64,000 bases of DNA from Mycobacterium ahvazicum. Its GTDB lineage: Bacteria > Actinomycetota > Actinomycetes > Mycobacteriales > Mycobacteriaceae. The stretch spans positions 186,001 through 250,000 of the forward strand of contig NZ_FXEG02000005.1 of assembly GCF_900176255.2 (NCBI RefSeq), written 5' to 3'. The translations under genes and the position numbers were made by a program. Positions 25,131 to 33,225 of the stretch are shown here, piece by piece (position 1 is the stretch's first letter; each line of letters begins with the position of its first letter). The notes under the pieces were generated by a model that searched no databases, had not been told where the DNA came from, and saw nothing but the letters and a program-made list of their open reading frames with translations.

Positions 25131-26054
25131 ATGAAGTTTTCGAATTTCGTACGCGTGCACTGGGCGGCCTTCCGTGCGCTGCTGGTGCTGACCGTGATCA
25201 CCGGCTTGGCCTATCCCGTGTTCGTTTGGCTGGTCGCGCAGATCCCCGGATTGCACGACAAGGCCGAAGGATCGATTCTGACGGTGAACGGCAAGCCGAT
25301 CGGCAGCCGGCTGATCGGTCAGCTGTTCACCGACAAGGACGGCAACGCTCTGCCGCAGTACTTCCAGAGCCGGCCCTCGGCGGCAGGCACCGGTTACGAC
25401 CCGACGTCCTCCGGCGCGAGCAACCTCGGGCCGGAAAGCATCGTCGACACACCGGCCGATCCGGCGCAATTGGCCGTCGGCAAGTCCGCTTCCGACGCAG
25501 GCTTCAAGCCGAGCCTGCTGACGCAGGTATGCACACGCAGCGCAATCGTCGGCCGACTGGAGGGTGTCGACGGTTCGCGTCCGTTCTGCACCGGTGGCGG
25601 GGTGGGCGCGGTGCTCTCCGTGATCGGATCCCGCGACACCCGCGGAAACGTCGTGCACCCCTCCCGCGTGGTCAGCGTCAACGAGCCATGCCAGACGACA
25701 CAGACGCCGTTTCTGACCCTTTACGAGGGAGTGCGCGTCGAGTGCGCGAAATACGGCGACGACTACTCGATGGGCCAGGTCGTGCCCGTTCGCGGCAGCG
25801 CGCCCGCCAACCCTGCGGTACCCGCCGATGCGGTCACCGCCAGCGGCAGTGGCCTGGACCCCGACATCTCGCCGGCCTACGCCGGCATCCAGGTCGCCCG
25901 GGTGGCCAAAGCTCGCCATGTCAGCCCGGATCAGATCAAGGCGGTGCTAGCCCAGTACCGCAGCGGCCGTGACCTTGGATTCTTCGGGGAGCCGACGGTA
26001 AACGTGTTGCAGCTCAACCTGGAACTCGACCGCAAATATCCGGTATCGAGCTGA
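25131..26054 (+). CDS. kdpC: K+-transporting ATPase subunit KdpC with a large four-Cys insertion
   Basis: 307 residues against roughly 190 in E. coli and M. tuberculosis. The N-terminal helix (LLVLTVITGLAYPVFVWLV) and the early motif FQSRPSAAGTGYDPTSSGAS are normal. So is the C-terminal VTASGSGLDPDISPAYAGIQ...RVAKAR...FGEPTVNVLQLNLELD. Between about residues 101 and 230 lies an extra block of roughly 110 residues with Cys 134, 153, 187 and 205. KdpC is anchored by one helix with its soluble domain outside the membrane, so disulfides are possible. It may modulate ATP affinity or complex assembly; the insertion's role is unknown. Confidence 0.93.
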   Translation: MKFSNFVRVHWAAFRALLVLTVITGLAYPVFVWLVAQIPGLHDKAEGSILTVNGKPIGSRLIGQLFTDKDGNALPQYFQSRPSAAGTGYDPTSSGASNLGPESIVDTPADPAQLAVGKSASDAGFKPSLLTQVCTRSAIVGRLEGVDGSRPFCTGGGVGAVLSVIGSRDTRGNVVHPSRVVSVNEPCQTTQTPFLTLYEGVRVECAKYGDDYSMGQVVPVRGSAPANPAVPADAVTASGSGLDPDISPAYAGIQVARVAKARHVSPDQIKAVLAQYRSGRDLGFFGEPTVNVLQLNLELDRKYPVSS

Positions 26055-26066
26055 CCGCACAGGGGG

Positions 26067-28646
26067 ATGATGGTTGACGTGAGCGACGTCTCCCTCCACG
26101 ACCACCGTCCCAAGCGGGGCGAGCTCCGCATCTACCTCGGTGCGGCGCCGGGGGTAGGTAAGACGTACGCGATGCTGGGTGAGGCACACCGGCGGCTGGA
26201 ACGCGGCACCGACCTGGTCGCGGCCGTGGTGGAGACTCATGGGCGCGCGAAAACCGCTGCGATGCTTGAGGGCATCGAGACGATTCCACCGCGTTATATC
26301 GATTACCGCGGTAGCAGGTTCCCGGAGCTCGACGTGCCCGCCGTTCTGGCGCGACATCCGCAGGTCGTGCTGGTCGACGAGCTCGCCCATACCAATACGC
26401 CGGGCAGCAAGAATCACAAACGCTGGCAGGACGTCGAAGAACTTCTCGATGCCGGTATCGCGGTGATCTCTACCGTCAACGTCCAGCACTTGGAAAGCCT
26501 CAACGACGTCGTCGCCCAAATCACGGGCATCGAACAACAAGAAACGATTCCGGACTCCATCGTCCGAGAAGCCTCGCAGGTCGAGCTCATCGATATCACG
26601 CCGGAAGCACTGCGGCGCAGGTTATCTCACGGCAATGTCTACGCCCCAGCCAGGATCGACGCGGCGCTTTCTAACTACTTCCGTCGCGGAAATCTCACGG
26701 CCCTAAGGGAATTAGCGCTGTTGTGGCTGGCCGATCAGGTGGATACCGCCCTGGCGAAGTACCGCGCGGAGAACAAGATCACCGACATGTGGGAGGCACG
26801 CGAGCGCGTCGTCGTGGCGGTCACCGGTGGTCCGGAATCGGAAACTTTGGTTCGGCGGGCCTCGCGCATCGCATCGAAATCCAGTGCCGAGTTGATGGTC
26901 GTGCATGTCATCCGGGGCGACGGGCTGGCCGGTCTGTCGGAAACCCGGATGCACAAGATCCGCGAACTTGCCAACAGTCTGGACGCGTCGGTGCACACCG
27001 TGATCGGTGACGACGTCCCCACCGCGCTATTGGATTTCGCCCGCGAGATGAACGCCACCCAGTTGGTGATCGGCACCTCACGACGGTCCCGATGGGCCCG
27101 CATCTTCGAGGAGGGTATCGGCACGACCGTCGTCCAGCAGTCGGGCAAGATCGACGTGCACATCGTCACCCACGAGGAATCCAAGCGGGGCTTTCATTTC
27201 GCGTCGTTTGCCCCTCGTGAGCGACGCATCGCCTCTTGGCTGGCCGCGATCATCGTGCCCTCGCTCATTTGTGCCGTCACGGTGACGATGCTGGACCCCT
27301 ATCTGGACACCGGCGGGGAAAGTGCGTTGTTCTTCGTCGGGGTGCTGCTGGTGGGTCTGCTGGGAGGCGTTGCGCCGGCGGCCCTTTCGGCGGTGCTGTC
27401 CGGGCTGCTGCTGAATTACTTCCTCATTGCTCCCCGGCACAGCTTCACGATCGCCGAACCCAACAGTGCCATCACCGAATTGGTGCTGTTGCTGATCGCC
27501 GTCGCGGTCGCGGTGCTCGTCGACTTCGCCAACAAGCGCACCCGCGAAGCCCGGCTGGCGGCTCAGGAAGCCGAGCTGCTGACGCTGTTCGCGGGTTCGG
27601 TGCTGCGCGGCGCGGACCTCGAGACCTTGCTGGAACGGGTGCGCGAGACCTACTCGCAGCGCGCGGTGAGCATGCTGCGCGAGCCCGGTGAGGAAGACCG
27701 CGCCGCCGGCAAGAAGAGTTACATCGTCGCCTGCGTGGGCAAAGATCCTTGTGTGACCGTCGATTCCGCGGATACCGCGATCGAGGTCGGTGACGACGAG
27801 TTCTGGATGCTGATGGCGGGACGCAAGCTGTCCGCCCGCGACCGCAGGGTGCTGACCGCGGTGGCCAAGCAGGCCGCCGGCCTGATCCGTCAGGGCGAGC
27901 TGGCCGAGGAGGCCAGCCGAGCCGAGGCCATCGTGCGGGCCGACGAGCTGCGGCGCTCGCTGCTCTCGGCGGTCAGCCACGACCTGCGTACCCCGCTGGC
28001 GGCGGCCAAGGTCGCGGTGTCCAGTCTGCGCGCCGAAGATGTCGCGTTCTCCGCCCAGGACACCGCCGAATTGCTGGCCACCATCGAGGAATCCATCGAC
28101 CAGCTGACCGCCTTGGTCGGAAACCTGCTTGATTCTTCGCGTCTGGCAGCGGGTGTGGTCCGCCCGGACCTGCGGATGGTCTATCTCGAGGAAACCGTGC
28201 AACGTGCGCTGGTCAGTATCGGCAAGGGCGCCACCGGCTTCTACCGATCCGCGATCGACCGGGTCAAGGTCGACGTGGGCGACGCGGTGGCGATGGCGGA
28301 TCCCGGACTATTGGAACGGGTGCTCGCCAACCTGATCGACAACGCGCTGCGCTACGCGCCCAACTGCGTGGTCCGGGTCAACGCCGGGCGGGTCGCAGAT
28401 CGGGTGCTGATCAACGTGATCGACGAGGGCCCCGGAATCCCGCACGGAGCCGAGGATCAGATCTTCGAGGCGTTCCAGCGGCTGGGCGATCACGACAACA
28501 CCACCGGTGTGGGACTGGGGATGTCGGTGGCACGCGGCTTCGTGGAAGCCATGGGAGGCAGCATCGCGGCGGGCGACACTCCTGGGGGTGGACTCACCGT
28601 CGTCGTAGAATTGGCTGCACCGCCACAACCGATTGGTGTCCGATGA
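26067..28646 (+). CDS. kdpD: Sensor histidine kinase KdpD
   Basis: 859 residues. KdpD domain with Walker A GAAPGVGKTY and the DELAHTNTPGS Walker B-like motif. A universal-stress-protein-like domain spans about 245-370. Four membrane helices lie at about 395-490 (LAAIIVPSLICAVTV onwards), then a GAF-like linker. The kinase core has His in SAVSHDLRTPLAAAKVAV and the ATP site NLIDNALRYAP, DEGPGIP, GVGLGMSVA. Senses potassium limitation and turgor and phosphorylates KdpE; USP domains of KdpD bind c-di-AMP in some Firmicutes. The TGA overlaps the first 53-bp repeat unit. Start may be the second ATG. Confidence 0.95.
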   Translation: MMVDVSDVSLHDHRPKRGELRIYLGAAPGVGKTYAMLGEAHRRLERGTDLVAAVVETHGRAKTAAMLEGIETIPPRYIDYRGSRFPELDVPAVLARHPQVVLVDELAHTNTPGSKNHKRWQDVEELLDAGIAVISTVNVQHLESLNDVVAQITGIEQQETIPDSIVREASQVELIDITPEALRRRLSHGNVYAPARIDAALSNYFRRGNLTALRELALLWLADQVDTALAKYRAENKITDMWEARERVVVAVTGGPESETLVRRASRIASKSSAELMVVHVIRGDGLAGLSETRMHKIRELANSLDASVHTVIGDDVPTALLDFAREMNATQLVIGTSRRSRWARIFEEGIGTTVVQQSGKIDVHIVTHEESKRGFHFASFAPRERRIASWLAAIIVPSLICAVTVTMLDPYLDTGGESALFFVGVLLVGLLGGVAPAALSAVLSGLLLNYFLIAPRHSFTIAEPNSAITELVLLLIAVAVAVLVDFANKRTREARLAAQEAELLTLFAGSVLRGADLETLLERVRETYSQRAVSMLREPGEEDRAAGKKSYIVACVGKDPCVTVDSADTAIEVGDDEFWMLMAGRKLSARDRRVLTAVAKQAAGLIRQGELAEEASRAEAIVRADELRRSLLSAVSHDLRTPLAAAKVAVSSLRAEDVAFSAQDTAELLATIEESIDQLTALVGNLLDSSRLAAGVVRPDLRMVYLEETVQRALVSIGKGATGFYRSAIDRVKVDVGDAVAMADPGLLERVLANLIDNALRYAPNCVVRVNAGRVADRVLINVIDEGPGIPHGAEDQIFEAFQRLGDHDNTTGVGLGMSVARGFVEAMGGSIAAGDTPGGGLTVVVELAAPPQPIGVR

Positions 28647-28801
28647 CCCGCGCCGGCGACGATGCAGAGCGCAGCGATGAGGAGGAGCGGCGCTGATGAC
28701 CCGCGCCGGCGACGATGCAGAGCGCAGCGATGAGGAGGAGCGGCGCTGATGACCCGCGCCGGCGACGATGCAGAGCGCAGCGATGAGGAGGAGCGGCGCT
28801 G
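28643..28801 (+). repeat. Three tandem 53-bp MIRU-type repeats between kdpD and kdpE
   Basis: Exact period of 53 bp: units begin at 28643, 28696 and 28749, and kdpE begins at 28802 in the same phase. Each unit starts ATGACCCGCGCCGGCGACGA and ends GAGGAGGAGCGGCGCTG, the mycobacterial interspersed repetitive unit type found between senX3 and regX3. Every unit is a 17-codon open frame (MTRAGDDAERSDEEERR) whose TGA overlaps the next ATG, linking kdpD to kdpE by stop/start overlaps. The AGGAGGAG inside each unit provides a ribosome site for the next frame, finally for kdpE. Confidence 0.95.
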
Positions 28802-29482
28802 ATGACCCGGGTCCTGGTGATCGACGACGAGCCGCACATTCTGCGTGCGCTGCGCATCAACTTGTCGGTGCGTGGTTACGAGGTCGTCACCGCGGCGACC
28901 GGTGCCGGCGCCCTGCGCGCCGCGGCCGAACACAAACCCGACGTGGTGATCCTCGATCTCGGCCTGCCCGACGTCTCGGGTATCGAAGTGCTCGCCGGTC
29001 TGCGCGGGTGGCTGACGGCGCCGGTGATCGTGTTGTCCGCGCGCACCGACTCTTCCGACAAGGTCGAGGCGCTGGACGCCGGTGCTGACGACTACGTCAC
29101 GAAACCCTTTGGGATGGACGAATTTCTGGCTCGGCTGCGGGCCGCGGTGCGCCGCAACGCCGCAGCCTCCGAGTTGGACGAGCCGGTGGTCGAAACCGAC
29201 ACGTTCACCGTCGACCTGGCCGCTAAGAAGGTGACCAAGAACGGCGCCGAGGTGCACCTCACCCCGACCGAATGGGGCATGCTCGAGGTGCTGGTGCGCA
29301 ATCGCGGGAAGCTGGTCGGCCGCGAGGAATTACTCAAAGAGGTGTGGGGCCCGGCGTACGCCACCGAAACCCATTACCTGCGTGTATATCTCGCTCAGTT
29401 GCGGCGCAAACTCGAAGACGACCCGTCGCATCCCAAACACCTGCTGACCGAATCGGGCATGGGCTACCGCTTCGAGGCCTAA
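28802..29482 (+). CDS. kdpE: Response regulator KdpE
   Basis: 226 residues, OmpR/PhoB class. Receiver: VIDDEPH acidic pair, phospho-acceptor Asp in VVILDLGLPDVSG, Lys in YVTKPFG. Winged helix at about 125-225 with THYLRVYLAQLRRKLEDDP. Activates kdp expression after phosphorylation by KdpD. The ATG overlaps the end of the third 53-bp unit, whose AGGAGGAG serves as its ribosome site. Last gene of the operon; a long inverted repeat follows 35 bp downstream. Confidence 0.95.
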   Translation: MTRVLVIDDEPHILRALRINLSVRGYEVVTAATGAGALRAAAEHKPDVVILDLGLPDVSGIEVLAGLRGWLTAPVIVLSARTDSSDKVEALDAGADDYVTKPFGMDEFLARLRAAVRRNAAASELDEPVVETDTFTVDLAAKKVTKNGAEVHLTPTEWGMLEVLVRNRGKLVGREELLKEVWGPAYATETHYLRVYLAQLRRKLEDDPSHPKHLLTESGMGYRFEA

Positions 29483-29517
29483 GCCGAATCTGTCACACGC
29501 CGCCCGAGGAATAAGCG

Positions 29518-29668
29518 TTTTGCCCGCCTCATAGCGACAACTTCGCCGCTGCCCGCCACGCAAGCGCCAGCTGCCACGTGAGCACATAGCGGAGTTTGAT
29601 TCCTTGAAGCGGAACAGTGCCACACCGGTCTCACACCCGCCACAGTTGTCGCTGTGAGGCGGGCAAAA
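29518..29668. repeat. 151-bp element bounded by 25-bp inverted repeats between kdpE and ppx
   Basis: Left arm 29518-29542 and right arm 29644-29668 are reverse complements with one mismatch (left arm TTTTGCCCGCCTCATAGCGA, right-arm complement CACAG instead of ATAG). They enclose 101 bp with no open frame. The convergent position suggests a bidirectional terminator, but the long interior is more like a miniature inverted-repeat element. No target-site duplication is evident. Confidence 0.8.
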
Positions 29669-29708
29669 AGTGTGCCGAATTCCAGGGGCGGGGGTGACTG
29701 GTGTGAAC

Positions 29709-30653
29709 TTACCCGGCGATCGAGAGCACGATGCCGTCGAGGATGTCATGCTCGCTGACCGTCAACTCGTCGATACCGGCCCGGGCGCGCAATTCACGGG
29801 CCAGCTCCTGCACCACGATCGCGCCGCCGCCGATCACATCAGCGCGACCCTCGTGCATCGGCGCCAGTGCGACGCGCTGCGCTCGTGTCATGCCGATCAG
29901 CTTCTCGCACACCGCCACCAAGTCATCGCCGGTGACCCGCGAAAGATGAATGGCCGCAGCATCATAGGTCGCCATGTTGTGCGCGAGCGCCGACAGCGTG
30001 GTCATCGTGCCGGCCAGTCCGACCCAGGTCCGGGCTCCCTCGACCGGTACGGACCGCAGCGCGGGCTCGAGCCGCTCGCGCACGAACGCACGCGCGGCGT
30101 CCACTTCCGCGGGCGTCGGCGGATCGGAGTGCAGGCAACGTTCGGTCAGCCGGACGCAGCCGATGTCGGCCGAGTAGCTCGCGATCACCCGGTCGGCGCC
30201 CAGCACAATCTCTGTCGAGCCACCGCCCAAGTCGACGACAACGAAAGGCCCACGGGCGCTGTCTAATTCACCGACCGCGCCGCGGAACGACAGCTCGGCC
30301 TCTTCGGCTCCGGTGATCACCTCGGCGAGGGTGCCGGGCAGCACCGTGCCCAGCACGCCGGCGGTCATCGCGAAGAAGTCGTCGCGGTTGCTTACATCGC
30401 GGGCGGCCGAGGTAGCAACCATCCGAACCCGTTGCACGCCATGGGCTTTCATCTGCTCCGCATAGTCGGCGAGCGCGACCCTGGCTCGCTCGATCGCCTC
30501 GGGGGCGAACTGACCCGTGGCGTCGACACCCTGACCCAGGCGCACGATCCGGGTCTCGCGGTGCACGTCGGTCAGCCGCCCGTCGGAGACGTCGGCGATC
30601 AGCAACCGGATCGAGTTGGTGCCGCAGTCGACACCGGCTGCTCTCAGCGCCAC
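29709..30653 (-). CDS. ppx2: Exopolyphosphatase / pppGpp phosphohydrolase family (Ppx2-like)
   Basis: 314 residues of the ASKHA-fold Ppx/GppA family: phosphate-1 motif GVDCGTNSIRLLI, catalytic-loop segment TGAEEAELSFRG and phosphate-2 motif VVVDLGGGSTEIVLG, ending with GGGAIVV and SEHDILDGI. About 300 residues is the short actinobacterial form, lacking the C-terminal HD-like domain of E. coli Ppx. Hydrolyses polyphosphate or (p)ppGpp. The start overlaps the end of the upstream DUF501 gene by 10 bp; matches Rv1026. Confidence 0.9.
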   Translation of the reverse strand: MALRAAGVDCGTNSIRLLIADVSDGRLTDVHRETRIVRLGQGVDATGQFAPEAIERARVALADYAEQMKAHGVQRVRMVATSAARDVSNRDDFFAMTAGVLGTVLPGTLAEVITGAEEAELSFRGAVGELDSARGPFVVVDLGGGSTEIVLGADRVIASYSADIGCVRLTERCLHSDPPTPAEVDAARAFVRERLEPALRSVPVEGARTWVGLAGTMTTLSALAHNMATYDAAAIHLSRVTGDDLVAVCEKLIGMTRAQRVALAPMHEGRADVIGGGAIVVQELARELRARAGIDELTVSEHDILDGIVLSIAG

Positions 30654-31135
30654 AACTCACCGTCCAGGATCGTGGCCATGGCCGGCTCGGCGGCCAGCAA
30701 CGCCACCGCCTCGTCGCCCAGCGGATTGACCCCGGGCCCCTTGGCCAGCGCATGCGCGATCAGCACGTGCAGGCATTTGACCCGATCCGGCATCCCGCCG
30801 CCGGAGAACGTCGTCCCGAGCGGTTCGATCGCGTCCCGCTCGGCCAGATACGACTCGTGTGCCCGTCGATACGCGGCGGCCAGTTCGGGGTTCGTCCCCA
30901 GCCGCTCGGTCATATCCCGCATCAGCCCCGTGGTCTCCAGCCTGCTCGCGGCCGCGGTGAGCGCGGGATGCGTCAGGTAATACAACGTCGGAAACGGTGT
31001 TCCGTCAGGAAGTTTCGGCGCGGTCTTAACCACGCCGGGCTCGCCGTTGGGGCACCGGTAGGCGATCTCCAGCACACCGCGCGGCTCGCGACCGAGTTGG
31101 CGTGCCACCGCTTCGGAGTCGGCACGATCAACCAC
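30644..31135 (-). CDS. DUF501 protein (Rv1025-like)
   Basis: 163 residues from a GTG (VVDRADSEAVARQLG). The family core is LEIAYRCPNGEPGVVKTAPKLPDGTPFPTLYYLTHP and a C-terminal FSGGGMPDRVKCLHVLIAHALAKG...NPLGDEAV. The start overlaps the stop of the ftsB-like gene by 8 bp and the end overlaps ppx by 10 bp, a tightly coupled triplet kept in actinobacteria. The conserved Cys and His residues suggest metal or redox chemistry, but no function is established. The longer upstream frame overlaps the ftsB-like gene and is rejected. Confidence 0.9.
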   Translation of the reverse strand: MVDRADSEAVARQLGREPRGVLEIAYRCPNGEPGVVKTAPKLPDGTPFPTLYYLTHPALTAAASRLETTGLMRDMTERLGTNPELAAAYRRAHESYLAERDAIEPLGTTFSGGGMPDRVKCLHVLIAHALAKGPGVNPLGDEAVALLAAEPAMATILDGELWR

Positions 31136-31823
31136 CGGGACTCGTGGGCTTCGGTGATTCCGGCGGCGGCGCGGACTGCCCGGGTCCGGCCGGCGGCCCC
31201 GGAGTACTGGCCGGTGGCAGGTGCGGCGCGTCGGCGATGGTGTGCCACAGCGAGGAGTACCACGGCGCACTGCTCGACGGCTTCGCCGTCTCGGCGCCCG
31301 GCTGGGGGGACGCCGCCGCGCCGGGGGGAAGCTGGACCTGGAACGGCGTGTCCCCCGGCATCACGAAGCCCAGGCGCTCGCGGGCCTGCGCCGCGATATA
31401 CGCCGGATCGCCGAGCTTGACCTTCTTTTGCTCGAGGTCGGCGATCTGCCGGCGCAGCGCCGCTTCACTGGCGTTCAGCTGCGCCATCTCGGTGCGCTGC
31501 GCGAAATAGGTGCGCACGGGTCCCGCGATCGTCAACGTCAGCACGCACACCACTGCGGCCAGCACCGCCGCGCGCCGCGCGGTGAAACCGAGCCGCTGCT
31601 CGGATCGCTGCTCGACGGACTCGGCGATCTGGCGCTTGATGGGTTCGACGATGTGCTCGGCCGTCGTGCGGGCAGCGGCGGCGTTCTGCGTGAGTTTCGA
31701 CGTGCGCGACGACGGCTTGGACGACGGTTTGGCGGCCCGACCCCGCCGGACCGAATCGCCGGCCTTCCCCGGGCGCGATGCCGGGGAGCGGCGCTTCGGA
31801 TCTGGCCGTTTCGCGTCGGGCAT
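31128..31823 (-). CDS. Septum formation initiator, FtsB/DivIC-like (Rv1024-like)
   Basis: 231 residues: a basic, Ser/Pro-rich cytoplasmic N-terminus of about 80 residues, one membrane helix (AAVLAAVVCVLTLTIAG), then a coiled coil (QLNASEAALRRQIADLEQKK) with the family pattern DPAYIAAQARERLGFVMPGD. A Pro-rich extracytoplasmic tail follows. FtsB-type proteins bridge FtsL and FtsQ in the divisome. Gene order eno-ftsB-DUF501-ppx is conserved in actinobacteria. The start lies 35 bp after the eno stop. Confidence 0.88.
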   Translation of the reverse strand: MPDAKRPDPKRRSPASRPGKAGDSVRRGRAAKPSSKPSSRTSKLTQNAAAARTTAEHIVEPIKRQIAESVEQRSEQRLGFTARRAAVLAAVVCVLTLTIAGPVRTYFAQRTEMAQLNASEAALRRQIADLEQKKVKLGDPAYIAAQARERLGFVMPGDTPFQVQLPPGAAASPQPGAETAKPSSSAPWYSSLWHTIADAPHLPPASTPGPPAGPGQSAPPPESPKPTSPGG

Positions 31824-31858
31824 CGGACGCCTAGCCGTGTTTTCCGTTGACTGTCAAG

Positions 31859-33148
31859 CTATTTCACATCCAGTGCGTAGCGCGGGAAGGCCAGATCGCC
31901 GGCGTAGCGGGCGGCGTCACCGAGGGCTTCCTCGATGCGCAGCAGCTGGTTGTATTTGGCGACCCGCTCGCTGCGGGCCGGTGCGCCGGTCTTGATCTGC
32001 CCGCTGCCGACGGCGACCGCCAGATCGGCGATCGTGGTGTCCTCGGTCTCGCCGCTGCGGTGGCTCATCATCGTGCGGTACCCGCTGTGGTGAGCGAGCG
32101 CGACGGCGTCGAGCGTCTCGGTCAGCGTGCCGATTTGGTTCACCTTGACCAGCAGCGCGTTGCCGGCACCGCGTTCGATGCCTTCTTCGAGGCGTTCCGG
32201 GTTGGTGACGAACAGGTCATCGCCGACGATCTGCACGCGGTCACCGATGGCCGTCGTCAACGCCACCCATCCGTCCCAGTCGTCCTCGGACAGCGGATCC
32301 TCGAGGGAAACCAGCGGGTAGGCGTCGAGCAAGCTCGCGTAGAACTCGGACATCTGCTCGGCGCTGCGGGTCTGTTTCTCGAAGCTGTAACCCTCACCGT
32401 CAGTGAAGAATTCGGTGGCCGCCACGTCGAGCGCCAGGGCCACGTCGGATCCCGTCTTGAAGCCGGTAGCTTCGATCGCCGACAGGATCAGGTCGAGCGC
32501 CGCCTTGGTGCCCGCGACGTCGGGCGCGAAACCGCCCTCGTCACCCAGCCCGGTGCTCAGGCCCTGCTTCTTGAGCACCGACTTCAGCGAGTGGTACACC
32601 TCGGCACCCCAGCGCAGCGCTTCCTTGAAGCTCGGCGCGCCGATCGGCGCGACCATGAACTCCTGGACGTCAACGCCGGTGTCGGCGTGCGCGCCGCCGT
32701 TGAGGATGTTCATCATCGGCACCGGCAGGATGTGCGCGTTGGGCCCGCCGAGATAGCGGAACAGCGGCAGCTCGGCCGAGTCGGCGGCGGCCTTGGCGAC
32801 GGCCAGCGACACACCCAGGATCGAGTTGGCGCCGAGCCGGGACTTGTCCGGGGTGCCGTCCAGATCCACCAGCGCCTGGTCGACCAGCCGCTGGTCGTCG
32901 GCATTGAGTCCGATCACGGCCGGGCCGATCTCGTCGAGCACGGCCTGCACGGCCTTGTCCACGCCCTTGCCGCCGTAGCGCTCGCCGCCGTCGCGTAGCT
33001 CGACGGCCTCGTGCTCGCCCGTCGACGCGCCGGACGGCACCGCCGCGCGGGCGAACGTTCCGTCGATCAGGGCTATCTCGACCTCGACGGTCGGGTTACC
33101 TCGGGAATCGAGGATCTCGCGGGCCCCGACCTGCTCGATAATCGGCAC
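31859..33148 (-). CDS. eno: Enolase
   Basis: 429 residues, full length. Converts 2-phosphoglycerate to phosphoenolpyruvate in glycolysis. Recognisable: EILDSRGNPTVEVEI, catalytic-acid region GDEGGFAPD, metal Asp in DVAATEF and SLEDPLSEDDWDGW, base Lys in LLVKVNQIGTLTET and SHRSGETEDTTIADLAV. GTG start with an ideal AAGGAG site. Upstream lpqU and downstream ftsB-like gene match Rv1022-Rv1024. Confidence 0.97.
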   Translation of the reverse strand: MPIIEQVGAREILDSRGNPTVEVEIALIDGTFARAAVPSGASTGEHEAVELRDGGERYGGKGVDKAVQAVLDEIGPAVIGLNADDQRLVDQALVDLDGTPDKSRLGANSILGVSLAVAKAAADSAELPLFRYLGGPNAHILPVPMMNILNGGAHADTGVDVQEFMVAPIGAPSFKEALRWGAEVYHSLKSVLKKQGLSTGLGDEGGFAPDVAGTKAALDLILSAIEATGFKTGSDVALALDVAATEFFTDGEGYSFEKQTRSAEQMSEFYASLLDAYPLVSLEDPLSEDDWDGWVALTTAIGDRVQIVGDDLFVTNPERLEEGIERGAGNALLVKVNQIGTLTETLDAVALAHHSGYRTMMSHRSGETEDTTIADLAVAVGSGQIKTGAPARSERVAKYNQLLRIEEALGDAARYAGDLAFPRYALDVK

Positions 33149-33225
33149 TAGGATCTCCTTGCTGGTAGCTGATGCCTGCCCCGGGACGGCCTTCAGCCTA
33201 AAGCCTGGGACAGTGGTTCATCCTT

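Noticed and set aside
28643..28801. Calling the three 17-residue repeat-encoded peptides as genes
   Set aside because: Identical peptides follow from the MIRU repeat itself; recorded as a repeat, with possible re-initiation as a finding.
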